NCBI GenBank assembly: GCA_017883615.1
Contig: JADGNF010000007.1
Location: forward strand, 1-64,000
Direction: 5' to 3'
Source: Candidatus Bathyarchaeota archaeon
GTDB taxonomy: Archaea; Thermoproteota; Bathyarchaeia; Bathyarchaeales; Bathycorpusculaceae
Length of the DNA stretch: 64,000 nt
The position numbers and the translations under genes are program-made. Below, one piece after another: positions 16,925 through 24,321 of this stretch (positions are counted from its first letter, which is position 1; every line of letters begins with the position of its first letter). A model generated the notes under the pieces. That model did no database searches and was not told the DNA's origin. It saw only the letters and a program-made list of their open reading frames with translations.

Positions 16925-18181
16925 TTATGGCCAAAGTCCTAGTACTTTTATGGCGTTGGCTACTCTTCCCACTCCCATCATTAAGGCGGCTGTACGCATG
17001 TCACTTTTCTCCTTCTGGCTCAACGCGTAGACATCGTCAAACGCTTTCGTCATTTTCGTTTCCAGTTTCTCGTTTACCTCTTGTAAGGTCCAATGTTCGC
17101 GGGTGAGGTTTTGGACCCATTCAAAGTAGCTGACGGTTACGCCGCCGCAGTTCGCCAAGATGTCGGGGATGAGCACGATGCCCTTCTCATGTAGGCATTT
17201 GTCGGCTTCTGGTGTGGTGGGTCCGTTGGCTGCTTCTGCAACAAGTTTTGCTCTGATTTTGTCGGCGTTTTTGCAGGTTATCTGGTTTTCCATCGCTGCA
17301 GGAATCAAGATGTCGCATTCGGTTTCGAGGAGGTCTTCGTTGGTTATGTTGATGCAGCCCTTGAAGTTCTGTACCGTGCCAGTCTTTTCTTTGTGCGCTA
17401 AAACTGCTACGGGGTTTAAGCCGTTGGGATTGCATATGGCTCCTGTTGAGTCGCTGACGGCGACGACTTTGCAGCCGATTTCGTTGGCTGCCACCGCAGC
17501 GTGATAGCCCACATTGCCGAAACCCTGGATTGCCACTGTCGCGTTTTTCAGTTTGAGGTTCTTGTTTTGGGCGGCTTCTTTTACGCAGTGAATTACTCCT
17601 CTGCCTGTGGCTTCGGTTCTGCCTTCTGACCCGCCGACTTCTACGGGTTTACCTGTGACGCATTCAGGAACCATGTAGCCTTTGAGTTGGCTGTAGGTGT
17701 CCATGATCCACGCCATGGTTTGCGCGTCGGTGTACATGTCGGGCGCGGGTATGTCGCGATGTGGTCCAAGGTACTCCACAATTAGGCTGACGTACCTGCG
17801 AGTGAGTCGTTCCAATTCGTGCTTGCTGAGCTTTTTTGAATCGACGCAGACGCCTCCTTTCGCGCCGCCATACGGTATGTCTGCTATTGCACATTTCCAA
17901 GTCATCAACATCGACAGCGCCGTAACTTCGTCTTGGGTGATGTTTGGGTAGTATCGGATGCCCCCCTTGAAGGGTCCACGCACATCCCAATGCTGCACCC
18001 GTATCCCGTTGTAAACTCCAATGGCGCCGTTATCCAATCGGATGTCGATGCTCACGGAGATGCTTCGTTTAGGTTGGCTTAGCATCTTGTGAATTCCGCT
18101 GTTAAGCTCGAGTTTTTGGGCTGCAAGCTTAAGCTGCGCCAAGGCAACGGTCAAAGCAGTATGTTCTTCTGCCAAAGCCAA
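16925..18181 (-). CDS. gdhA: Glutamate dehydrogenase
   Basis: A 418-residue enzyme of the usual hexameric archaeal GDH length. The substrate-binding region GGIRYYP...WKCAIADIPYGGAKGG carries the catalytic lysines, and GFGNVG (~218) is the dinucleotide-binding turn. It interconverts glutamate with 2-oxoglutarate and ammonium; coenzyme preference cannot be read reliably. TTG 18181 is the longest start, but GAGGG lies immediately against it, so TTG 18175 (MAEEH) is the better-spaced start. It follows the DUF1801 gene by 12 bases. Confidence 0.95.
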   Translation of the reverse strand: MALAEEHTALTVALAQLKLAAQKLELNSGIHKMLSQPKRSISVSIDIRLDNGAIGVYNGIRVQHWDVRGPFKGGIRYYPNITQDEVTALSMLMTWKCAIADIPYGGAKGGVCVDSKKLSKHELERLTRRYVSLIVEYLGPHRDIPAPDMYTDAQTMAWIMDTYSQLKGYMVPECVTGKPVEVGGSEGRTEATGRGVIHCVKEAAQNKNLKLKNATVAIQGFGNVGYHAAVAANEIGCKVVAVSDSTGAICNPNGLNPVAVLAHKEKTGTVQNFKGCINITNEDLLETECDILIPAAMENQITCKNADKIRAKLVAEAANGPTTPEADKCLHEKGIVLIPDILANCGGVTVSYFEWVQNLTREHWTLQEVNEKLETKMTKAFDDVYALSQKEKSDMRTAALMMGVGRVANAIKVLGLWP

Positions 18182-18193
18182 CCCTCACAGTAG

Positions 18194-18547
18194 TTATGCT
18201 ATTGCCGCTGCTTCTTTCAACAGCCGCTTGATTTCCTCCTTATCAAAATTCTTAAACGAATTCACTTCGATGTGCTTGGGGTCTCCTATTGTTCCCTGCC
18301 CCTTAAGTTGAGGTGAGCTCAAGCTATCGCCATGCATCAAGAGCAAATCAACATGCTGCTTAGTTAAACGGATTCCAGCAAAATCTTTACCATCCAATGT
18401 GAAAGTGATTTTTCCGCGTCTCACAATCTCAGTGGCTTTTGGAACGGCCATTTTAATGAAGATACGGAGACTTTCCGCGATTGCTTTCTTGTCATCGTCT
18501 ATTTTGCTGAAAATTTCATCTGCAGTTTTGGGTTTAGTTTTTACCAT
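18194..18547 (-). CDS. DUF1801 (YdhG-like) protein
   Basis: A ~117-residue single-domain protein of the DUF1801 family, a small alpha-beta fold found widely in bacteria and some archaea without settled function. Family features are the N-terminal helix (TADEIFSKIDDDKKAIAESL) and the FAGIRLTKQHVDLLLM strand pair. ATG 18547 is chosen over GTG 18556. Close spacing upstream of gdhA suggests one transcript, but the pairing does not by itself explain its role. Confidence 0.75.
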   Translation of the reverse strand: MVKTKPKTADEIFSKIDDDKKAIAESLRIFIKMAVPKATEIVRRGKITFTLDGKDFAGIRLTKQHVDLLLMHGDSLSSPQLKGQGTIGDPKHIEVNSFKNFDKEEIKRLLKEAAAIA

Positions 18548-18622
18548 AAGAAACACTTCAGAAACGTAAATGAACCTTAGCTTGACGGTTTTAATTAATT
18601 TTCCTATAACCCATCTTCGGGG

Positions 18623-18994
18623 TCACTTGCATACCGGCAACGCTTTGCCTTCTTCAAGGCATTTTCCGCAGATGCAACTCAATGGCAAGTCGCGAGTTTC
18701 GCAGAGTTCGTAGTAGCGGCATTCCTCGCAGGGAAATTTCTTAGCACAAACCAAGCAATTCTGGGTTACGGGAGCTTTTTTGCTCGCAACTTGCTTGGTT
18801 TGCTCAAAGCAAGCCTTGTCATGGAGAATTCTTGAAAGCAACTCAAGAACCGAATCTATGCCGGCTGTGTCCAACCCTTCTGCACTGTAAGTCTTCTGCT
18901 GTCGGTCGTACTGAAGCCCAAGACGCATCAATTCACGGTAAGTGAAAGAGTCAACGTAAGGAAGTTTAAAGCCTTTTTTATCCAGATTTTTCAT
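18623..18994 (-). CDS. Conserved Cys-rich protein downstream of RFC large subunit
   Basis: A 123-residue protein of unknown function. The N-terminal ~80 residues look globular (FKLPYVDSFTYRELMRLGL...). The C-terminal ~45 residues hold nine cysteines in pairs (CLVCAKKFPCEEC, then YELCETRDLPLSCICGKC and a final C), suggesting two zinc sites or an iron-sulfur cluster. It starts 11 bases after the rfcL stop and is the last gene of the rfcS-rfcL transcript, so a clamp-loader or repair connection is possible. I do not recognise the family. Confidence 0.7.
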   Translation of the reverse strand: MKNLDKKGFKLPYVDSFTYRELMRLGLQYDRQQKTYSAEGLDTAGIDSVLELLSRILHDKACFEQTKQVASKKAPVTQNCLVCAKKFPCEECRYYELCETRDLPLSCICGKCLEEGKALPVCK

Positions 18995-19005
18995 GGTCTC
19001 TCACC

Positions 19006-20235
19006 TTAGAATTTGTTTATTTTCTGCAGGAACTCGATTTCTTCAGGTGAGAGTTCAAGCCACGCAATCACGGCGTTTGCCTTCTGCCTCTCCATTAAGA
19101 GTTTAATGTAAGGAATGAAGTCTTCTTTGGCGGTCTTGCGGGAAACGTGGCAACGTTTCCCGATTTTGGCGCAGATGTTCTCAAGCGTCGTGCGTTTGCC
19201 TTTGGTCCAAAACAGGGTGATTATGCGTATGGGCGGGGCTATGAACTTGAAGGGTTTGTAGGTTTCAGGTTGAACGGAGCCGGCTTGGGCGAGGTTATTG
19301 TAGAAATATCGGAGAAGACCCCAGTTCTCCACGCCGATCCTGCCCCGGTAAATGTCTGCGCGCGAAACGAAATCGTAGGCCTTCGCCAAAGCAGCAGGGT
19401 CTTGGTATCGTAATGGTAGGTTGTCTCCCACAGCCATCAACAAATCATCATAATCTACCCCAGAGCGGCTCAGCACTGTAGACGCATCCTGAAGTGACTT
19501 CGCCGAGAAATATGTTGTCAATGTTTCATCCATGCCGATATCTCTGTTCCGATACGTTAACCCCATCGTGTCTTGAAGCGTAAGTGTCTTAGCTCTCTCC
19601 GCTAAGCTTTGCAAATCGTTTATCGCTGAGCGCACGTCACCGCGACTGTTCTGTGCAATTTGCTCCAGCGCCTCGAAGTCGGCTTTTACGTTTTCTTTTT
19701 GGCAAATCCTTTGGAGCGTTGCGATAATGAGAGGGATGCGGACCTGCTGAAACCGAACAAGTGTACAAACTTTCTTGAGGGGTCGCAGCTTGTCTAGATC
19801 CGGATCGTTCGCCGCCATGATGATGGGTACGCGGGCGTTCTCCACAATTTTGATAATGGCGCTGACCCCCCCGCGGTCCTCGTTTCCGGCTATCCCGTCT
19901 ACTTCGTCTAAGAAAAGGACGCTGCCTTTCGCGTCCGAGGAAAACGTGTCCAAAGCAACAAACGAGGTTGCGGGTCCGGCGATTGCGTTTATGGCTTTTT
20001 CGGAGCGGGTGTCACTTGCGTTCATTTCGATGACCTTGAAGCCGAATTCGTTTGCCGCGGCGTTAACCAGTGTCGTCTTTCCTACGCCAGGTGGGCCATA
20101 AAGTAACACCGCTTTCTTGGTGCGGCGTTTGTTTTTGAACCAGTCAATAAACGCGGTTTTTGCTCCTTCGTTGCCTACAACTTCAGCTATCTTCTTAGGG
20201 CGGTACTTCTCAACCCAAAGCAAATCCTGGCTCAA
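19006..20235 (-). CDS. rfcL: Replication factor C large subunit
   Basis: A 409-residue AAA+ clamp-loader large subunit. The N-terminus has LLWVEKYRPKKIAEVVGNE, Walker A GPPGVGKTT (~45-53) and Walker B FLDEVDGI (~106). With RFC small subunits it opens PCNA and loads it at primer ends. It is rather short for RfcL, lacking a long charged C-terminal tail; a PIP-like end is not obvious beyond FLQKINKF. It overlaps rfcS by four bases. Confidence 0.95.
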   Translation of the reverse strand: MSQDLLWVEKYRPKKIAEVVGNEGAKTAFIDWFKNKRRTKKAVLLYGPPGVGKTTLVNAAANEFGFKVIEMNASDTRSEKAINAIAGPATSFVALDTFSSDAKGSVLFLDEVDGIAGNEDRGGVSAIIKIVENARVPIIMAANDPDLDKLRPLKKVCTLVRFQQVRIPLIIATLQRICQKENVKADFEALEQIAQNSRGDVRSAINDLQSLAERAKTLTLQDTMGLTYRNRDIGMDETLTTYFSAKSLQDASTVLSRSGVDYDDLLMAVGDNLPLRYQDPAALAKAYDFVSRADIYRGRIGVENWGLLRYFYNNLAQAGSVQPETYKPFKFIAPPIRIITLFWTKGKRTTLENICAKIGKRCHVSRKTAKEDFIPYIKLLMERQKANAVIAWLELSPEEIEFLQKINKF

Positions 20236-21230
20236 CTGGTGTCCCCTGAGGCTTTGCCGACTTTTGCAAATTGAGCAAGCAACGCCGACAACTGGATATC
20301 GCTATTAGCTCCTTGGGTCAATCGATAGTCGTACTCACCTATTATGTCGGATAAATCAGCTTTCTGCTCCGGCGTCAAGATGGACATTTTGAAGAGTTCC
20401 CGTTGCATTTGTCGGATGATATCGGACCCAGAGAATCCATACGAACCCATTAGGTCATACATTATTTTTCTTGCGTCAACAAAGTTGTCGTAAAGTGCCT
20501 TCTTAATCATGTTCTGAACTTGCACCGGACTGGCCTCGTTAGTCACGAGCGAAGCCGTATTTTCATCTACAATCCCATCTCTGTATGATGCAGCAGTCTG
20601 AAGCGTGTTAATCGCGTGTCTCAGGTCGCCTTCAGCGTAATCTACGATTCTTTCGGCAGCAGTTGGCTCCAACTTAACATGCTCTTTTCCGGCGATGCAG
20701 CAGAGTTGGTCAATCATGGCTTTGCGGTCCAGCTTGGAGAAGCGGAATATGGCGCATCGGCTCTGGATGGGCTCTATGATTTTTCCTGATTGGTTGCAGA
20801 TCAAGATGAACCTGCTTGTGCGGCTGCTAGTTTCCATAATTCTCCTCAACGCTGTCTGCGCGGGACCTGTCATTTGGTCACATTCATCAAGAATAATCAA
20901 CGCAAATGGCACGTTGCCAAATGCCGCTCGACTGTATCTGCTGAAGTCTTTGACTCGGTCACGGACGGTGTCGATGCCTCTTTCGTCCGACGCGTTAAGC
21001 TCCAGCGTGAAGGTTTTCCAATTTTGTCCGAACAGCTCGTGGGCTATGCAGAGGGCAACTGTAGTTTTTCCTGTTCCTGGGATGCCTGCAAGGAGTAAGT
21101 GTGGCATCGTTTTTGGGTTGCGCATGAATGATTTGAGGCTTTCCACTATGTCTTTTAAGTCAACGACTTCGTCTAGGGTTTTGGGTCTGTACTTCTCAAC
21201 CCACATAACGGCTTCTTCGTTAGCTGTCAT
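20232..21230 (-). CDS. rfcS: Replication factor C small subunit
   Basis: A 332-residue AAA+ clamp-loader subunit with WVEKYRPKTLDEVVDLK, Walker A GIPGTGKTT (~49-57), Walker B IILDECDQM (~110) and the SRC arginine-finger motif (PIQSRC). The Walker B reads DECD rather than the more common DEAD, which keeps the catalytic acid. It is first in the rfcS-rfcL-(Cys-rich) transcript. Its upstream region carries one copy of the window's intergenic repeat. Confidence 0.96.
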   Translation of the reverse strand: MTANEEAVMWVEKYRPKTLDEVVDLKDIVESLKSFMRNPKTMPHLLLAGIPGTGKTTVALCIAHELFGQNWKTFTLELNASDERGIDTVRDRVKDFSRYSRAAFGNVPFALIILDECDQMTGPAQTALRRIMETSSRTSRFILICNQSGKIIEPIQSRCAIFRFSKLDRKAMIDQLCCIAGKEHVKLEPTAAERIVDYAEGDLRHAINTLQTAASYRDGIVDENTASLVTNEASPVQVQNMIKKALYDNFVDARKIMYDLMGSYGFSGSDIIRQMQRELFKMSILTPEQKADLSDIIGEYDYRLTQGANSDIQLSALLAQFAKVGKASGDTS

Positions 21231-21356
21231 AATTACTCCTCAGTCTAAGGCACATTCTTACGTGGTTGCTGGATTAATTTACTTTTCCGTAAAAACAAAC
21301 ATAGATGTGTAGATGAAAAAGCGCGTTTAAACAGTGTCATTTAGACAACGATTTTG

Positions 21357-21457
21357 GTCTACCCCTTCCCCTACCTTTATGCAATTTTTGGCTAAAAAGT
21401 CCTTCAACCTACCCCTCTCCCCTTTTCTGCATACAGTTTCTATTAGGCTCCTCCATG
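21357..21457 (+). repeat. C-rich intergenic repeat, copy A
   Basis: A ~100-base intergenic element with two C-rich tracts (21359-21376 and 21408-21423), then TGCATA, TATTAGGC, CC and CATG ending at 21457. The last ~50 bases match two copies at 51134-51183 and 51223-51274 in order and spacing. The first C-rich tract also has a counterpart at ~51091-51107. It lies between two minus-strand genes (metG-beta-like and rfcS). Confidence 0.7.
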
Positions 21458-21503
21458 TTGGTTGGGAACTGTAGAAATATATGTGAAACGAGTTGTTGGT
21501 GGT

Positions 21504-21893
21504 TTAGCCGACCTTGCTGCCTTCCGTAACGTCCTTCTCGGGCATGAGCACAGCAACGTTGCCTTTGTCATCTTCAGCTGCCAGAATCATACATTGTGAT
21601 TCAAAACCCGCCATCATGCGCCGCTTTAGGTTTAGGAGAAATAGGTATTTCTTGCCAACTAAGTCCTCGGGTTTGTAGTATTGCATTAAACCCGCAACTG
21701 CCTGCCGCTTTTCCGTGCCAAAGTCCACAATAATGCGGATGAGCTTCTTGGAGTTTTCCACAGGTATGACTTCCAGAATTTTGCCAACCCGCAAATCTAG
21801 CTTTAGAAATTCGTCAAACGTGATTTCTGGAACAGTTTCTTTCTGTTCGGTTTTTTCTGGTTCTGCCTTTGGTGCTTCCATGCCGTTCGCCAC
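21504..21893 (-). CDS. tRNA-binding OB-fold protein (MetRS C-terminal/EMAP-like)
   Basis: A 129-residue protein whose residues ~25-129 match the tRNA-binding OB domain found at the C-terminus of methionyl-tRNA synthetase and in EMAPII/Arc1p: FLKLDLRVGKILEV, then RQAVAGLMQYYKPEDLVGKK and MMAGFESQCMIL. The first ~25 residues are charged and probably disordered. In archaea it is often a free-standing MetG-beta that helps tRNA binding. No MetRS gene is visible in this window, so the partner is inferred. Confidence 0.9.
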   Translation of the reverse strand: MANGMEAPKAEPEKTEQKETVPEITFDEFLKLDLRVGKILEVIPVENSKKLIRIIVDFGTEKRQAVAGLMQYYKPEDLVGKKYLFLLNLKRRMMAGFESQCMILAAEDDKGNVAVLMPEKDVTEGSKVG

Positions 21894-22046
21894 TTTTTTC
21901 TCGCGGGTATGAGCTATTAAGTTTTCTGTAACTTGTGCTTACATACTATCTTCTCGAAATCTTTCTCAATTTTCCCTCCAACTTTTGTCCGCTCCCCAAC
22001 GAGCCCGTTCGTCGCCATACCCCACTCATTGGCCTTCCCGATAACT

Positions 22047-22703
22047 TTAGCCTTGTTTTGTTTTTTCTCTTTTTTCCTGACGTTGCTCAAAGCGGCGCAA
22101 TGAATCTTCTAAGGCTTTTCTGCGGACTTCCTGAGTTATGTCCCCGCGAGTGGATTCAATTATTCTACGTGCCACATCGTTTTTCCTTCTCAACCCCTGA
22201 ACAAGCATATATGCCTCATCAAGGGCCTCCAATTCGACGTAGATCTCATCCATAGTTTGAAGGCATTTTTCGCCTTTCTCAACGTCACCCTCACGAAGCG
22301 CATCAAGCGCAAGCCGCCTGAATTCACCCACCACATCTGCTAATCCTAAAATGTAGTCTGCAGGCGGGACATCGATTTCTTCTGGAGTTACAAATCTAGG
22401 TTCTTCGAGTAACTTCACAAAGATGCAGGCTTCCGAATACTCCTGTAGAGCCGCACTAAACATTCCGCCATAGATTATCGCAGGATACTCCTTTGCTTTT
22501 TCCTTGAGCTTCGATAGGATTTCTTTTGCCTTTTCCAGTTGTTTCTTGGCCTCACCTAATCGCTTTTGGTGACTGAGCAGAATTGCCTGCTTGGAGAGGC
22601 TAGTTGCTTTTCGCATGCAATCATGCGTGTTTTCGCGTATTTCCTCTTTCTGCGTAAGTTCACGTTTGATTTCTTTAAGCAAATTTTTCAATGTTACCGG
22701 CAA
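22047..22703 (-). CDS. Translin family protein
   Basis: A 218-residue, almost entirely helical protein matching archaeal translin: charged N-terminal helix with EIRENTHDCMRKATSLSKQAIL, then YGGMFSAALQEYSEACIF, DYILGLADVVGEFRRLALDAL, and the C-terminal helices. Translins form octameric barrels that bind single-stranded RNA or DNA; with TRAX-type partners they cleave RNA. This is a single translin-type gene and the archaeal role is uncertain. Confidence 0.88.
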   Translation of the reverse strand: MPVTLKNLLKEIKRELTQKEEIRENTHDCMRKATSLSKQAILLSHQKRLGEAKKQLEKAKEILSKLKEKAKEYPAIIYGGMFSAALQEYSEACIFVKLLEEPRFVTPEEIDVPPADYILGLADVVGEFRRLALDALREGDVEKGEKCLQTMDEIYVELEALDEAYMLVQGLRRKNDVARRIIESTRGDITQEVRRKALEDSLRRFEQRQEKREKTKQG

Positions 22704-22770
22704 AGTCTCAGTCCTTCAATTCTATTGTTAGCTTGTAAAAATAGGTGGAAAACCCGCTTATAGGTTTCCT

Positions 22771-22977
22771 TTAAGTAATGGGCTGTTCAGGGTCAGCCCA
22801 TTTTTCGACGGACAATTTATCATCTCCAAGCTTGAAGCTGACCTTTACAAAAATTGAACTTGCCTCCTTAAATGGGAACATGCTGTCTTCAGCTAAGTCT
22901 TTTGGCAAGTAAACTAGATATTTGCCGTCTTTTCTCCTAAATATTCTCCCTCTCCCCTCGTTAACCATATTCACCAC
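22771..22977 (-). CDS. Small conserved protein, unknown
   Basis: A 68-residue protein (start GTG 22977 or ATG 22968). It reads RIFRRKDGKYLVYLPKDLAEDS followed by FVKVSFKLGDDKLSVEKW, a beta-strand pattern reminiscent of AbrB-type swapped-hairpin domains or small DNA-binding proteins. The similarity is weak and I assign no function. It stands alone between translin and taw1. Confidence 0.6.
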   Translation of the reverse strand: MVNMVNEGRGRIFRRKDGKYLVYLPKDLAEDSMFPFKEASSIFVKVSFKLGDDKLSVEKWADPEQPIT

Positions 22978-23117
22978 CCTTAAATTAAATTGCAGGTTTA
23001 AGAATAGGGCACTACAAAATTACTATTTAAGGGTGCCATTCACCTTTCAAAGGGCGGCATTTTGATTCAACCAAAACAAGCACAAAGACTGAATGATTTG
23101 AAAGGCAAGTGGTTAAT

Positions 23118-24077
23118 TCAAGAGGAACTGAAACGAATTGGCTTCTGCCTTTTGCTTAACAAAACAACGCGGCTATCTTGGGATTCATCTAAAATCTTGT
23201 ACCCCGTCTTTTCCGACAGCTGCAACGCAAAATCGTAAACTTCTTTGTGGCTTGGCATCTTTTCGAAGCCTAAACGTAAACTCGAAAAACCCACATGCAT
23301 GTACGCTTTTGCTTCAACGTACGTTGGTTGTGCCTTCTCCACAAGTTTTGCGTACCCGTCAACGTCATGCATATTTAGGTCCCTAACAAGTGTCGAACGA
23401 ATAACTGTTGGGCATCGGAAACTCGGCATCAACGCCAAAGATTCATTTAGCCGTTCCCATGCGCCAGACAATTGCGGACGACAAACCTCCTTAAACATTT
23501 CCTCATTGGTCGCACAAACAGAGATGTATAGTTGAGTGGGTTCGGTGCATAACGTTGAAAGTTTGTGGGGCAAGTTTCCGTTAGAAACCAGAAACGTTGT
23601 CAGGCCCTTACCATGCAGGGTGCGAATCAGCTCTCCAAGCGGCTCATAAAGTGTCGGCTCCCCCGTTAAACTGATTGCGACATGTTTCGGGCGGAAAGCT
23701 TCCCGAAACTTTTGCGGGTCCGTCTTGGGGTGATCCTTATACCCCGACAAGATTCTGGTTTGCGCCTTGAGGATTCCTTGGGTAATTTCCTCAGGCGGAT
23801 CCCAATCTGGCGTGCTTAATTCGTTCCAGCTAATCTGCAGATCGCCGTTTTGGGCTCTCCAGCAGAACAAACATTGCTGCGTGCAGTAGAAAAGTGCGGG
23901 CGACATCTGGATACACTGATGGGAGTTTATACCGTAGAACTTCTGCTTGTAACATGATCTGCCGCCGGTTAATGCTTCATAAAACCATTTGCACCTTTTA
24001 ACAGCTGAATGCCCACCCACTCGGTGATATTTCTGTTTCCTCAACGCTTGCAATAATGGTTCTGGAACAAGGTTCAC
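23118..24077 (-). CDS. taw1: 4-demethylwyosine synthase Taw1 (TYW1)
   Basis: A 319-residue radical SAM enzyme. CTQQCLFC (~65-72) binds the SAM cluster, and cysteines in KRCKWFY, RSCYKQK and SHQC (~28-56) bind the second cluster unique to TYW1. It condenses pyruvate with m1G37 of tRNA-Phe to form the tricyclic base of wyosine. The archaeal form lacks the flavodoxin domain of eukaryotic TYW1, as here. Trm5, which makes its m1G37 substrate, is encoded at 27.1 kb. The start is GTG. Confidence 0.95.
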   Translation of the reverse strand: MNLVPEPLLQALRKQKYHRVGGHSAVKRCKWFYEALTGGRSCYKQKFYGINSHQCIQMSPALFYCTQQCLFCWRAQNGDLQISWNELSTPDWDPPEEITQGILKAQTRILSGYKDHPKTDPQKFREAFRPKHVAISLTGEPTLYEPLGELIRTLHGKGLTTFLVSNGNLPHKLSTLCTEPTQLYISVCATNEEMFKEVCRPQLSGAWERLNESLALMPSFRCPTVIRSTLVRDLNMHDVDGYAKLVEKAQPTYVEAKAYMHVGFSSLRLGFEKMPSHKEVYDFALQLSEKTGYKILDESQDSRVVLLSKRQKPIRFSSS

Positions 24078-24180
24078 CAGGATGGTTCACATCTTTAGCC
24101 GTTAGTTTGGAGCATTAATGAATCGCACAAATAAAGCCGTTTCAGTTACGAAATCGTCTTTTCGTCGTGCTTTCTCATCG

Positions 24181-24192
24181 TTTTATATAATA
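24181..24192. promoter_or_regulatory. TATA-like sequence between taw1 and the surface-protein gene
   Basis: TTTTATATAATA is nearly symmetric and could serve either strand. For taw1 it would give a leader of ~75 bases. For the surface-protein gene a closer candidate is GTTTAAAA at 24247-24254. Confidence 0.4.
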
Positions 24193-24321
24193 TTGGTGAC
24201 CATGATCCTGTTGCCAATTCGTTAACCCGCCTTAATTAAAGGCAAAGTTTAAAATGTTCTCATGGTAGTAGAATGTTCAATCTCGAAGAGTAAACTTTAC
24301 CGCACAGAGGAGACAATCGGT

